Shown here: piece by piece, positions 33,046 through 41,500 of the stretch
How positions within the stretch are numbered: the stretch's first letter is position 1
Layout of the letters: every line of letters starts with the position of its first letter
Assembly: GCA_020847435.1 (NCBI GenBank)
Contig: JADLBX010000063.1
Coordinates: 1 to 46,943, forward strand
Origin: Anaerolineales bacterium
GTDB taxonomy: Bacteria; Chloroflexota; Anaerolineae; Anaerolineales; Villigracilaceae
DNA: 46,943 bases
Direction: 5' to 3'
Notes under the pieces: model-generated
Told to the model about the DNA's origin: nothing
The model's database searches: none
What the model saw: only the letters and a program-made list of their open reading frames with translations
Translations under genes and position numbers: made by a program

Positions 33046-34476
33046 TTACACGTACAAGTCGTTGAAGAAATTGGTCAGGATCAGATTGCAAATTGAGTCG
33101 GGCAGAGCGTCCAACGCTTCGTTGATGAACGCCAGTTCGCTGGGGAGACTTGTTCCGGTCAACCCGGCGGAGGCGGCGAGTTGATTGAATGCCGCTTCGG
33201 GGTCCGGACTTTGAAGCGCCCCGCCGATCAGGGCTTTGATCGCGTCCGTGTCAATCGGCGGTTTGGCTTTGACGATTTCGACACAGGCGCGCAGGTCGCT
33301 GAGCAGGGCGTCGGCGCGGTCGGCGTTGCCAAAGTTGACCGAGATGTGCAGGTTGCGGGGAGTCAGAGGCGTGGAGAACTGTCCCTGCAAATACCAGCCG
33401 CGCCGACCCATTTCATCCGCCAGTTGGTAGACGTTGATCTCGTCCGAAGCGAAGGAGAACATGCACATGACGGGTTGTCCCAGCACGCGCAAGCCGGGGA
33501 TGGAGTTGATTCCGTCAATCAATTTTTTGGTCGCGTCCTGCACCGTTTTGATGATGCGGCTATAACCCTCTTCGCCGAGGAAGTTGAGGATCGCCCACGC
33601 GCCCGCAGATGGACCGCCGCTTTTACTGCTCAACACGGTGGGGTTGATGAGGGTGTAGCCCAGCGTGTCGCTGCAGGCGAAGATCTGATATTTACGCAGT
33701 TCCTTACTGCGATACATCACAACCGAACAGCCCTTGGCGGCGTAACCGTACTTGTGCATGTCGGCGGAAATGGACGTCACGCCCGGCACGCTGAAATCGA
33801 AGTCGGGGATGTCGTATCCAAGTTTTCGCATGAACGAAAGATGGATGCCGCCCACACAGCCGTCAACGTGAAAGAGCAGGTTGTGTTTTTGAGCGAGACG
33901 GCCGATATCCGCGATGGGGTCAACCACGCCTTGCGAATAATTCGGCGCGGACGCGACCAGCAGAATCGTATTGGCGGTGATCGCCTTTTCCATATCCTCG
34001 GCGCGGACTTTGAACGTGGCGGGGTCAATCTCCACCACCACAGGTTTAACGCTGAGGTAATGCGCGGCTTTGTGGAAGGCGGCGTGCGCGGTCCTGGGCA
34101 GGATCATTTCCGGTTCCCGGATCTGCGGCTTTTCGACGCGGGCTTGGTCGCGCGCAGTCTTCACCGCCAGCATGATCGATTCGGTCCCGCCGGAGGTGAG
34201 ATTCCCCACCACGTTGGCATCGCCGCGCAGAAGTGTGGCGATCATGCGGACGACGTCGGTTTCCACTTTGAGCAGGGAGGGGAAGACGGTCGGGTCGAGT
34301 CCGTTTTCGGTGAGGTAGGCGAGATACGCTTCTTTCATGACTTCGGCGGGGTCCTCGCCCGGGTTGTAAACATAGCCGAATACCTTGCCCGCTTTCCAGT
34401 CCATGTCGCGGGTTTTGAAGGCTTGCAGGGCGGCGAGGATTTCCTGTTTGGAAAGCCCGGTTTGGGGGATGCGCAT
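33046..34476 (-). CDS. PLP-dependent lyase/decarboxylase, sphingosine-1-phosphate lyase-like
   Basis: A 476-residue fold-type I PLP enzyme of the group II decarboxylase superfamily. The PLP lysine lies in SISADMHKYGYAAKG (about 228-242), very like the S1P lyase motif SxDxHKYG; the cofactor-binding GNLTSGGTESIMLAVKTARD (about 93-112) and HVDGCVGG (about 200-207) are also present. It could cleave a phosphorylated long-chain base or decarboxylate an amino acid; the sequence motif favours the former but does not settle it. The ATG at 34476 has an AAGGAG ribosome-binding site; the frame extends 45 codons upstream without homology. It is divergent from the prenyltransferase gene. Confidence 0.87.
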   Translation of the reverse strand: MRIPQTGLSKQEILAALQAFKTRDMDWKAGKVFGYVYNPGEDPAEVMKEAYLAYLTENGLDPTVFPSLLKVETDVVRMIATLLRGDANVVGNLTSGGTESIMLAVKTARDQARVEKPQIREPEMILPRTAHAAFHKAAHYLSVKPVVVEIDPATFKVRAEDMEKAITANTILLVASAPNYSQGVVDPIADIGRLAQKHNLLFHVDGCVGGIHLSFMRKLGYDIPDFDFSVPGVTSISADMHKYGYAAKGCSVVMYRSKELRKYQIFACSDTLGYTLINPTVLSSKSGGPSAGAWAILNFLGEEGYSRIIKTVQDATKKLIDGINSIPGLRVLGQPVMCMFSFASDEINVYQLADEMGRRGWYLQGQFSTPLTPRNLHISVNFGNADRADALLSDLRACVEIVKAKPPIDTDAIKALIGGALQSPDPEAAFNQLAASAGLTGTSLPSELAFINEALDALPDSICNLILTNFFNDLYV

Positions 34477-34556
34477 GATAACTCCTTGAGTTTGATGAAG
34501 CGGGCGGCTGTGCAACCGATGTCTTTCTTTTATTGCCCGAGCCGCCGTCTTCGGTA

Positions 34557-34562
34557 TATAAT
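34557..34562 (+). promoter_or_regulatory. -10 box of the prenyltransferase gene
   Basis: TATAAT lies 36 bp before the ATG at 34599; TTGCCC at 34532-34537 is a weak -35 at 19 bp spacing. The leader contains AAAGGAGA at 34587-34594. Confidence 0.55.
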
Positions 34563-34598
34563 TTGTTTCAATATTTTTCGTTCGACAAAGGAGACCGG

Positions 34599-35639
34599 AT
34601 GAATTCAACATTTGCCATGTGGCGCAAATCGCTTTCGCAGTTGATCCAAATGGAAGACAAAAAAGACTGGGACGCGCTCGACGTCCTTTCCAAATGGTTC
34701 ATCGCCACCCGCTCCGCCGTTGGGACGGTCACGCTGTATTCGGGCTTGATCGGCGGATTGTTAGCCTGGCAATACCTGCGGGCGAATAACGGCGCCTTCA
34801 ACCTCCTCGCCTGGTGCATCCTCACGCTGGGACTTTTCATCGCGCACGGCGCGAACAACCTGATCAACGATTATACGGATTTTAGCCGCGGCATTGACAA
34901 GGATAATTACTTCCGCACCCAGTATGGCGTGCATCCGCTGGCGCAGGGATTCTGGGATAAATCCACGCATCTGCTCTGGTTTGGCGTGAGCGGATTGCTC
35001 GCCGCGCTCTCCGGCTTATACGCGTTGTACATCACCGACTTCGCGCCGGTCGTTGCCTGGCTGTTCGGCGTCGGAGCGTTCATCCTGCTATTTTATACCT
35101 ATCCGTTGAAATATATCGGCATCGGCGAGTTATCCATCTTCGTGATTTGGGGACCGTTGATGATCGGCGGTGTGTTCTACGTCTTGACCGGCGTCTGGAG
35201 CTGGACGGTAGTTCTCGCCAGCCTGCCCGTCGGGTTGAACGTGATGAGCATCAATCTCGGCAAGCATACGGATAAAGGAAAAGAGGACGCGCTCAAAGGC
35301 GTGCGAACACTGCCCGTCCTGCTCGGCGAGACGCTGGCTCGTTACGTGACTATGGGCTCGATCCTCATCTCGTACATCATTATGCTCTACCTTGTGTTTG
35401 CAATCCATTTCTTGACGCCGGTGATGCTGTTGGTCTTCCTTGCTTATAAACCAGCGCTGGTCGCACTCCAACGCCTTTCCAAGCCGCGTCCGAGCCAGCC
35501 GCCGGCGGGATATCCGATCTGGCCCCGCTGGTTTTCGACGGTGTGTTTTGTGCATAACCGCGCGTTCAGCAACTATTTCGCGCTGGCGTTGATCGTGGAT
35601 ACGGCGCTACGCACTTTCGTCCCTGCATTTTGGCGGTAG
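34599..35639 (+). CDS. UbiA-superfamily prenyltransferase, MenA-like
   Basis: A 346-residue membrane protein with about eight spans. The first Asp-rich motif is NLINDYTDFSRGID (about 88-101), which binds Mg-prenyl diphosphate; the second is altered, NLGKHTDKGKEDALKGVRTLP (about 222-242), with two acidic residues instead of the usual DxxxD run but keeping the K..RTLPVLLG ending. The NDY..F pattern resembles MenA (menaquinone synthesis), which would fit a quinone role; another lipid prenylation cannot be excluded. Start chosen at 34599 because of AAAGGAGA; the frame continues 22 codons upstream. Confidence 0.85.
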   Translation: MNSTFAMWRKSLSQLIQMEDKKDWDALDVLSKWFIATRSAVGTVTLYSGLIGGLLAWQYLRANNGAFNLLAWCILTLGLFIAHGANNLINDYTDFSRGIDKDNYFRTQYGVHPLAQGFWDKSTHLLWFGVSGLLAALSGLYALYITDFAPVVAWLFGVGAFILLFYTYPLKYIGIGELSIFVIWGPLMIGGVFYVLTGVWSWTVVLASLPVGLNVMSINLGKHTDKGKEDALKGVRTLPVLLGETLARYVTMGSILISYIIMLYLVFAIHFLTPVMLLVFLAYKPALVALQRLSKPRPSQPPAGYPIWPRWFSTVCFVHNRAFSNYFALALIVDTALRTFVPAFWR

Positions 35640-35708
35640 CGCCTTCGCGCCAGTGAAGTTGATGGAGGCGGTACCGGGGGAATGTTTAATCGCAGAAGTG
35701 AAACCGAT

Positions 35709-35728
35709 GCGCGGAGTCTCCTCCGCGC
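35709..35728. repeat. GCGCGGAG hairpin ahead of the NUDIX gene
   Basis: GCGCGGAG-TCTC-CTCCGCGC, followed by GTTGTGTTTT. It may weakly terminate the prenyltransferase transcript and lies directly upstream of the next -10 box. Confidence 0.6.
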
Positions 35729-35737
35729 GTTGTGTTT

Positions 35738-35743
35738 TATAAT
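35738..35743 (+). promoter_or_regulatory. -10 box of the NUDIX-crcB-DUF190-prmA run
   Basis: TATAAT followed by 12 nt and ATG at 35756, giving a leader of only about 5 nt. It would drive four tightly linked genes. Confidence 0.55.
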
Positions 35744-35755
35744 GCGGGGACTTTT

Positions 35756-36217
35756 ATGATGAAAACCTTGATGCGAATTTGGAAGGCGTTTCCGTTGTGG
35801 GCGCACGCACTGGCGGCGCGGTTCCTGCGTCCGCGATTTGGCGTGGGGGTTGCCGCGCTGATATTTGACGAGCATGGACAAGCGCTGTTGTTCAAACACA
35901 CCTATCGTAAATTTGCGTGGGGCATTCCCGGCGGCGGATTGGAATATGGCGAACAGCCCGCCGACGCGATTGTCCGCGAGTTTTATGAAGAGACCAGTTT
36001 AAAAATAGAAGTGATTCGGTTGTTGCTGGCGCACAGTTCTCCCTACTATCAACATGTCGGGTTGGTATATTTATGTAAAGTTGTCGGTGGCAAATTCAAG
36101 GAAAGCTACGAAATTTCCGAGATTCGATATTTCGACGTCAACGACCTGCCGCCGATGTTGTTCGATGAGAAAGATTTGATCCGCTCGGTTCACAAAAATA
36201 TTTGGAGCGGCTCATGA
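35756..36217 (+). CDS. NUDIX hydrolase
   Basis: A 153-residue pyrophosphohydrolase with a complete Nudix box GGGLEYGEQPADAIVREFYEE (about 64-84; pattern G-x5-E-x7-RE-x2-EE). An N-terminal extension of about 40 residues precedes the domain. The substrate (nucleotide, sugar or similar diphosphate) is unknown. Two ATGs are adjacent (35756, 35759). The stop overlaps the crcB start as ATGA, so the two are translationally coupled. Confidence 0.9.
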   Translation: MMKTLMRIWKAFPLWAHALAARFLRPRFGVGVAALIFDEHGQALLFKHTYRKFAWGIPGGGLEYGEQPADAIVREFYEETSLKIEVIRLLLAHSSPYYQHVGLVYLCKVVGGKFKESYEISEIRYFDVNDLPPMLFDEKDLIRSVHKNIWSGS

Positions 36218-36594
36218 ATACTATTTTGTATGTCGGTGTTGGCGGTTTCATCGGCTCAGCCATGCGTTACCTGCTTGGCGGGTACGTTCAACAATCCTCC
36301 AAAAGCCTCTTTCCGTTTGGCACTCTGGCGGTCAATGTGATCGGATGTTTCGCCATTGGGTTTCTGTCTCAATTGGTTGAAAGCCGCGGCGTCTTTTCCA
36401 GCGAACAACGCGCCTTCGTATTTATCGGAATTTTAGGCGGATTTACCACGTTTTCTTCGTTTGGGAATGAAACCCTAAACCTTATGCGCGACGGTCAAAT
36501 GCTGAATGCCTTTGCGAACGTTGGCTTGAATCTATTTCTCGGTCTGTTCGCTGTGTGGCTTGGTCGCACCCTTTCTTATTTGATTTGGAGGTAA
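36214..36594 (+). CDS. crcB: Fluoride channel CrcB/Fluc
   Basis: A 126-residue four-span protein that exports fluoride as a dual-topology dimer. Diagnostic segments are GGFIGSAMRYLLGGYV (about 8-23), FPFGTLAVNVIGCFAIGFL (about 34-52) and the Phe-lined GILGGFTTFSSFGNE (about 73-87). GGAG at about 36203 serves as ribosome-binding site. I looked for a fluoride riboswitch ahead of this gene and ahead of the NUDIX gene and did not recognise one. Confidence 0.96.
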   Translation: MNTILYVGVGGFIGSAMRYLLGGYVQQSSKSLFPFGTLAVNVIGCFAIGFLSQLVESRGVFSSEQRAFVFIGILGGFTTFSSFGNETLNLMRDGQMLNAFANVGLNLFLGLFAVWLGRTLSYLIWR

Positions 36595-36596
36595 TC

Positions 36597-36938
36597 ATGC
36601 AACTACCAGAAGAAGGTTATCTTCTCCGTATTTTCATCGGCGAATCGGACAAGCAGGAAGGCAGACCGCTCTACGAATGGCTGGTCTTGAAAGCGCGCGA
36701 ACACGGTCTTGCCGGCGCGACCGTTCTGCGCGGCGTGATGGGATTCGGCGCAAATACACGCGTCATTCATACGTTCAAGGTCGAACAACTTTCAGGAGAT
36801 ATGCCTATGGTCGTTGAGATCGTGGACACAAAAGAGAAACTTGAAAATTTTTTCGAGGCGATTGACGAGCATATTCAGGCTGGTTTGATCACATTGGAAA
36901 AGGCGCAGATCCGTTTTTATCAGGCGGACAAGAAATGA
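36597..36938 (+). CDS. DUF190 family protein
   Basis: A 113-residue small cytoplasmic protein of DUF190, a family with a PII-like (GlnB) ferredoxin fold, commonly encoded beside crcB. Landmarks are LLRIFIGESDKQEGRPLYEWL (about 8-28), AREHGLAGATVLRGVMGFG (about 33-51) and DMPMVVEIVDT (about 67-77). It may bind a nucleotide and tune the channel, but this is inference. GGAGG lies 6 bases before the ATG and is part of the crcB end. Its stop overlaps the prmA start as ATGA. Confidence 0.92.
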   Translation: MQLPEEGYLLRIFIGESDKQEGRPLYEWLVLKAREHGLAGATVLRGVMGFGANTRVIHTFKVEQLSGDMPMVVEIVDTKEKLENFFEAIDEHIQAGLITLEKAQIRFYQADKK

Positions 36939-37900
36939 ACTGGCTTGAAGTTTCGATGACGGTGGACGGCGAACTCGCCGAAGCGGTGGCGGACGTGTTC
37001 GCGCGCTTCGCGCCCAACGGCGTGATGACTGAGCAGGGCGTGAAGTACAACGGCGAGGAGGACGCGGGCACGCCAACGGGACCCATCACTGTGCGCGCAT
37101 ATTTGGAAGTGAACGACCAACTCGAGGAGACACGGCAAAAGCTCGAAGAGTCGCTGTTTTATTTGGGGATGATCCAGCCTCTGCCCGCGCCGACCTACAA
37201 ACAAATCGCGGATCAAAACTGGATGGAGGCTTGGAAGAGCCATTACAAGCCGATTCGTATCGGCGGGCGCCTCCTCATCCTGCCCGCATGGATGGCGTCG
37301 CCGGAACCGAATCGCGCAGCCATCAAGATCGATCCCGGCATGGCCTTTGGGACGGGGACACACCCGACGACGCAGTTGTGTTTGGAGTTGATGGAAAAAG
37401 ATTTCGAGGAAAGAGGCAAGAGGCAAGAGAGCGAGTCTTTCGCCCCTTCGACGATGCTCAGGGCAGGCTTGCCTCTTTCCTGTATTGATGTCGGTTGCGG
37501 ATCCGGAATCCTCTCGATCGCCGCGCTGAAACTCGGCGTGAAGCAAGTCCTTGCAGTGGATATTGACGAGGACTCGGTGAAGAACTCGCGCGAGAACGCG
37601 GACCTCAACGACGTGGGGGAGGAGTTGATCCTCGGCGTGGGCTCGGTGACGGAGATTCTCGACGGGAAGTTCCCGTTCAAGTCCGCGCCGTTGGTTGTGG
37701 CGAACATCCTCGCGCCGGTCATCGTCCGCCTGTTTGACGCGGGGCTGGCGGAGTTGGTCGAAGCCGATGGCGCGCTCATCCTAAGCGGCATCCTGCAAGA
37801 CCAGAAGAAAAGCGTCCTAGAGGCGGCGCAAGCCCAACGTCTGCATTTGACCGAGTGGCGGCAAAGAGGCGATTGGGTCGCGCTGACGCTGAGTCGCTGA
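36935..37900 (+). CDS. prmA: Ribosomal protein L11 methyltransferase with an inserted palindromic element
   Basis: PrmA trimethylates Lys and N-terminal groups of ribosomal protein L11. The 321-residue protein has the N-terminal L11-binding domain (about 1-75), the DQNWMEAWKSHYKPIRIG linker (about 90-107), PGMAFGTGTHPTTQLCLELM (about 134-153), SAM motif I CIDVGCGSGILSIAALKLG (about 183-201) and the VVANILAPVI motif (about 252-261). Between the GTGTHPTT block and motif I lies a 25-residue stretch (about 158-182) encoded by a 75-bp palindromic element with 14-bp arms; family members normally have a short loop here. The reading frame stays open, so the enzyme is probably still made. Confidence 0.93.
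   Translation: MNWLEVSMTVDGELAEAVADVFARFAPNGVMTEQGVKYNGEEDAGTPTGPITVRAYLEVNDQLEETRQKLEESLFYLGMIQPLPAPTYKQIADQNWMEAWKSHYKPIRIGGRLLILPAWMASPEPNRAAIKIDPGMAFGTGTHPTTQLCLELMEKDFEERGKRQESESFAPSTMLRAGLPLSCIDVGCGSGILSIAALKLGVKQVLAVDIDEDSVKNSRENADLNDVGEELILGVGSVTEILDGKFPFKSAPLVVANILAPVIVRLFDAGLAELVEADGALILSGILQDQKKSVLEAAQAQRLHLTEWRQRGDWVALTLSR
37407..37481. repeat. 75-bp palindromic element inside prmA
   Basis: AGGAAAGAGGCAAG (37407-37420) and its exact complement (37468-37481) bracket a copy of the CCCTTCGA-N5-CTCAGG mini-element (37444-37464). It is read in frame as part of PrmA (EERGKRQESESF, APSTMLRAGLPLS). It looks like a compound insertion: an outer palindrome with the mini-element nested in it. 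Confidence 0.75.
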
Positions 37901-37983
37901 GATCAATCCCTACGAATGTCCTATCGAATCATGCTGGCTTGATGATAAAATTCCGCGCATATTTTGACAAAGGAGAATGTGAA

Positions 37984-38631
37984 ATGAAAAGTAGCCGAAT
38001 TCTTTTTGCGGTGGTTGTACTTGCAGTTGCCGCGCTTGCCTGCCAGTTGCCCGGCGGGCTGGGGAGTAACGTAGTATTGAGCGATGATTTCTCGTCTGCC
38101 ACGTGGGGCACCGGCACCGACGCGGATAGCTCGGTGGAATATGCAAATGATGCGTTGCAGTTCATTGTCTTCCGCACCAATTATTTTGTGTGGAGCACGC
38201 CCAACGATGAGGATTACTCGAACGTCCACCTCGAGGTGACCGCGCTCAATAGCAGTACGGATAGCACTACCGCGTTCGGGGTGATCTGCAACATGCAAGT
38301 GACCAATGTTTCGTATTATTTCGCCGTCACCCCGGCCGGTCAATATGCCATCGGCAAGTCGCAACTGGCGGCAGACGATGTATTCCTCACCAACAACGAT
38401 CAATGGGCGAATTCAGATTTGATCCCTGTGAACGAATCGTCTTATCGCATCGGCGCGGATTGCGCCAGCGACGGCACGTTGACGCTGTACGTGAACGGTT
38501 CGCAGGTCGCCAGCGCGGTGGATACCACGTACACTTCCGGGAATGCCGCCGTTTTCGTGTGGAGCGGCGAGGAGCAAGAATCCGGCGCGAACGTTTCGTT
38601 CGACGATTTCCAGATGACGCGCCTGCCGTAA
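37984..38631 (+). CDS. Surface lipoprotein with a LamG/concanavalin-like beta-sandwich
   Basis: A 215-residue lipoprotein. The signal peptide ends in AALAC (lipobox Cys at 20). The rest is Ser/Thr/Asp-rich with the alternating pattern of a jelly-roll: it opens DDFSSATWGTG, includes TTAFGVICN and YYFAVTPAGQYAIGK, LTLYVNGSQVA, and ends VSFDDFQMTRL, the usual closing strand of DUF1080/LamG-like domains. Such domains bind sugars or act as scaffolds; the ligand is unknown. AAAGGAG stands about 8 bases before the ATG. It ends in a good terminator. Confidence 0.82.
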   Translation: MKSSRILFAVVVLAVAALACQLPGGLGSNVVLSDDFSSATWGTGTDADSSVEYANDALQFIVFRTNYFVWSTPNDEDYSNVHLEVTALNSSTDSTTAFGVICNMQVTNVSYYFAVTPAGQYAIGKSQLAADDVFLTNNDQWANSDLIPVNESSYRIGADCASDGTLTLYVNGSQVASAVDTTYTSGNAAVFVWSGEEQESGANVSFDDFQMTRLP

Positions 38632-38648
38632 CGGCTGTTGTTGAAATC

Positions 38649-38681
38649 AAATCCTGCGTTGAAATCAATGCAGGATTTTTT
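38649..38681 (+). terminator. Rho-independent terminator
   Basis: AAATCCTGC (38649-38657) pairs with GCAGGATTT (38670-38678) around 12 nt, followed by T6 overlapping the stem end. Confidence 0.88.
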
Positions 38682-38705
38682 ATTTGAATCACGGATAATC
38701 TGTGC

Positions 38706-38711
38706 TATGAT
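38706..38711 (+). promoter_or_regulatory. -10 box of the lamin-tail gene
   Basis: TATGAT ends 9 nt before the ATG at 38721, giving at most a 2-3 nt leader; no ribosome-binding site. Confidence 0.45.
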
Positions 38712-38720
38712 TCAATCACA

Positions 38721-39212
38721 ATGGATCGCCGCCGACTTCTTCTTTACTTATTGCTGAACGTTTTTATCTCTGCCTGTGTGACCGGCGCGATCCTTTTCTG
38801 GTATGACCGCAATTACCGACAGGCGGTTCTTTCCCCGGTTCAGCCTGCCGCGCCCGCTCAACTTGAGTCAGCCACCCCAGCCGCGTTCAGCCCGCAAGTG
38901 GACATCCCCGTCGAGATCGTCAGCATCGTCGGCGCGGGGACGTTGACCGCCGAGTCGGTTGTCGTCCGCAACGCGGGCGATGAACCGTTGAATCTGGCAA
39001 ACTGGATATTGCAAGACTCGGATCGGAATATTTTCGTCTTCCCGAACCTCACATTGAACAGCGGCGGCGCGGTGCAGATCCATACGATTGCTGGAACGAA
39101 CACCGTCATTGATTTATACTGGGGCATGACCAATCCTGTTTGGGAATCCGGCGAAGAAGCGCAGTTGCTTGATCCTAGTGGAAATGTGAGAGCGGTGTAT
39201 AAAGTGCCGTAA
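38721..39212 (+). CDS. Membrane-anchored lamin-tail-domain protein
   Basis: A 163-residue protein with an N-terminal uncleaved membrane anchor (residues 5-26), a Pro/Ala-rich linker (about 38-58) and an extracytoplasmic lamin-tail (LTD) beta-sandwich (about 60-160). LTD features are EIVSIVGAGTLTAESVVVRN, NLANWILQDSDRN, FVFPNLTLNSGGAVQIHT and ESGEEAQLLDPSGNVRAVY. LTD domains in bacteria are surface or secretion-associated modules with no fixed activity. Confidence 0.85.
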   Translation: MDRRRLLLYLLLNVFISACVTGAILFWYDRNYRQAVLSPVQPAAPAQLESATPAAFSPQVDIPVEIVSIVGAGTLTAESVVVRNAGDEPLNLANWILQDSDRNIFVFPNLTLNSGGAVQIHTIAGTNTVIDLYWGMTNPVWESGEEAQLLDPSGNVRAVYKVP

Positions 39213-39222
39213 GAGGTCAGAT

Positions 39223-39873
39223 ATGCCATCTAAAGATTTTGAGGATTTTGTTAGAACTTGCTTTCCGAAAACCTTCGGCGAATGGCATGATGGTTTAGAC
39301 ATTGCTGCGCTGTTAAGGCTTGTTGGTGAAGAGTTTAAAGAGGCAGAAAAACTCATATTGAGTGGTATTCCGAAATCAGGTCATAGCAATAACTCGATTG
39401 AAGCAGCGGGTTACTTGCGTTTGCAATCAGCTGGCGAGTTGCTAAAAAAGGAACTCAAAAGAACGAAGGTGAAAAGATGGCTGGAAATAATCTTTCTTAA
39501 CTTGTTATTCATATTTAGGCACGAATATTTTCAAGAAAGAATTGTAAAAATTGCTTGGGCTCTGTACCAGATTGACAAATATCCAGATGCATCAAGACTT
39601 ATTATCGCTGAGATTGAAAAACCTAGCTTAACAAACCCGCCCCCATCATTTTTCCAGATGTATGCTCTTCGCACTCTGATTTCGTTTGGAAACAACCTAG
39701 AAGTTATTGCATATTTGAAGAAGAATGTACAACACGGAAGACTTGTTTTTGAATCAATGTATGCTTTAGCTTCAATTGAAGCTGGGCAAAACCTGCCATT
39801 TCATGAAAAGGACTCAGAGATAAGTCAGATCGTTCAAAAGCAGTTAGCAACTGCCAATAAAACATGGGAATGA
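39223..39873 (+). CDS. AT-rich orphan protein, possibly helical-repeat
   Basis: I do not recognise this 216-residue protein. It is mostly alpha-helical in composition, with repeated hydrophobic heptad-like helices (LLKKELKRTKVKRWL, AWALYQIDKYPDASRLIIAE, YALRTLISFG, YALASIEAG), suggestive of HEAT-like units. AGAGGT lies 6-7 bases upstream of the ATG. The base composition is much more AT-rich than dnaX after it or the LTD gene before it, pointing to recent acquisition. It has no membrane segment apart from an aromatic-rich hydrophobic helix near residue 92. Confidence 0.7.
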   Translation: MPSKDFEDFVRTCFPKTFGEWHDGLDIAALLRLVGEEFKEAEKLILSGIPKSGHSNNSIEAAGYLRLQSAGELLKKELKRTKVKRWLEIIFLNLLFIFRHEYFQERIVKIAWALYQIDKYPDASRLIIAEIEKPSLTNPPPSFFQMYALRTLISFGNNLEVIAYLKKNVQHGRLVFESMYALASIEAGQNLPFHEKDSEISQIVQKQLATANKTWE

Positions 39874-39910
39874 TCTAAATTTGATGCAATAGGAATTGAG
39901 ACAGTAACGA

Positions 39911-41500
39911 ATGTCACAAGCTCTTTATAGAAAATATCGACCTCAATCATGGGACTCCGTCGTGGGACAAGACCACGTCGTCACCACGCTCAAGAATGCC
40001 ATCGCGGCAGACCGCGTCGCGCACGCGTATCTTTTTGCAGGCTCGCGCGGGACGGGCAAAACGACGATGGCTCGTCTCTTGGCGAAAGCGGTCAACTGCA
40101 CGAATCCCGACCCGACCAAACGACCCGACAACGAGTGCGAAAACTGCAAAGCCGTCAACGAGAATCGTTTCCTTGACCTCATCGAAATCGACGCGGCGTC
40201 CAACACCTCCGTTGATGACGTCCGCGACCTGCGCGACAAGATCAATTTCTCGCCGTCGCAGGGCAAATACAAAATCTACATCATTGACGAAGTCCACATG
40301 CTTTCGACGGCGGCGTTCAACGCCTTACTCAAGACTCTCGAAGAGCCGCCGCCGCACGCCATCTTTGTGTTAGCCACCACCGAGATTCACAAAATCCCCG
40401 CGACGGTTCTCTCGCGTTGTCAGCGCCACGAGTTCCGCCGCGTTCCCGTTGACGAGATCGTCGCCAACCTCAAACACATCATCCAAGCCGAAAACATCCA
40501 AGCCGACGACGACGCGCTGATTCAAATTGCGCGCAACTCAGCGGGCGGGATGCGCGACGCGCAATCCCTGCTCGATCAACTTTCTTCAACGGGCGAACGA
40601 ATCACGCTCGCTCTCGCGCAACAAGTCCTCGGCACAGCCACGAGTCAATCGGTGCTGGATGTGCTGAATGCCATCGCCGATCACGATCCCGCGCATGGGC
40701 TTGAGTCCATTCACAAGGCGCTCGATGCGGGCGCCGATCCGCGTTCGCTGGCGCGGCAGGTCGTCGAATATCTGCGCGGGCTGATGCTCATCCAAATGGG
40801 CAACACGAATCAAGTCGAAGCCACGGCGGATGTCAAGAAGCAGATGCAAGCGCACGCCAAATCTTTCACCACCAGCGATGTCTTGCGGATGATGAAAGCG
40901 TTCAACAACGCCGCCACCGATCTGCGCGGCGGCTGGCAACCTTCATTGAGTCTGGAACTCGCGCTAGCGGATGTGCTGGACGCTCCGACCGAATCGCCAC
41001 AACCTTCGATTTCATCGCCACAGGGAGCGCCGCGTCAGTCCAAGCCTCAGCCTGCCTCTGTTTCGAAAGCGGAATCTCAGCCTCAATCTCTCGCGCAGAG
41101 CGGAGCGACCGAAGGGAGCGAAGACGAAGCGCAAACGCCATCATTCGCAAAACCCGCCTTGAACGTTGGCGATGTTATCAAAGCGTGGAAGCCGATGTCC
41201 GCCGCGTTGCCGAAGTCGCAAGCGAATCTGTCGGCGTTGATGAACTCGGTCAGGATGATCGACGTGCATGAAAGCACGCTCATTCTCGGGCTGGCGAGCG
41301 ATGTGCTGGTTTCAAAAATTGACAAGCCCGACCAAATCGAAGCGATCCAAAAACTGATCAAGGATCAATTCGGCGTGGACGTGTCCATCCGTTGCACGGT
41401 GACGAACGCCAAAGGCAAAATCCCTCCGCACGTGGCGCAAGATGGCATGGTCGCAACCGCCATCCAACACGGCGGCGAGATCGTGGATATGCAGGATTGA
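39911..41500 (+). CDS. dnaX: DNA polymerase III subunit gamma/tau
   Basis: The clamp-loader ATPase (529 aa). Walker A GSRGTGKTTMAR (about 43-54), Walker B IIDEVHML (about 124-131), sensor ATTEIHKIPATVLSRCQRHEFRR (SRC motif, about 155-177) and the lid helices are intact. The zinc module reads C-x12-ECENC (about 65-83) with three Cys instead of the usual four. A Gln/Ser/Pro-rich linker (about 360-420) leads to a short C-terminal domain. The linker part at 41088-41130 (AGAGCGGAGCGACCGAAGGGAG-like) resembles the CTTCG repeats. I see no A-rich slippery site for a gamma-form frameshift. Confidence 0.95.
   Translation: MSQALYRKYRPQSWDSVVGQDHVVTTLKNAIAADRVAHAYLFAGSRGTGKTTMARLLAKAVNCTNPDPTKRPDNECENCKAVNENRFLDLIEIDAASNTSVDDVRDLRDKINFSPSQGKYKIYIIDEVHMLSTAAFNALLKTLEEPPPHAIFVLATTEIHKIPATVLSRCQRHEFRRVPVDEIVANLKHIIQAENIQADDDALIQIARNSAGGMRDAQSLLDQLSSTGERITLALAQQVLGTATSQSVLDVLNAIADHDPAHGLESIHKALDAGADPRSLARQVVEYLRGLMLIQMGNTNQVEATADVKKQMQAHAKSFTTSDVLRMMKAFNNAATDLRGGWQPSLSLELALADVLDAPTESPQPSISSPQGAPRQSKPQPASVSKAESQPQSLAQSGATEGSEDEAQTPSFAKPALNVGDVIKAWKPMSAALPKSQANLSALMNSVRMIDVHESTLILGLASDVLVSKIDKPDQIEAIQKLIKDQFGVDVSIRCTVTNAKGKIPPHVAQDGMVATAIQHGGEIVDMQD

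Noticed and set aside
33181..34602. Plus-strand open frame of 473 codons opposite the PLP enzyme
   Set aside because: Gly/His/Arg-rich antisense shadow; the minus-strand frame has the PLP-lysine motif and AAGGAG.
35640..36213. Fluoride riboswitch ahead of the crcB operon
   Set aside because: I could not find the conserved pseudoknot core ahead of the NUDIX gene or crcB; the only hairpin (35709-35728) is a simple stem.
39911..41500. Programmed frameshift site in dnaX
   Set aside because: No run of six or more A followed by G, and no stem-loop at a suitable place.
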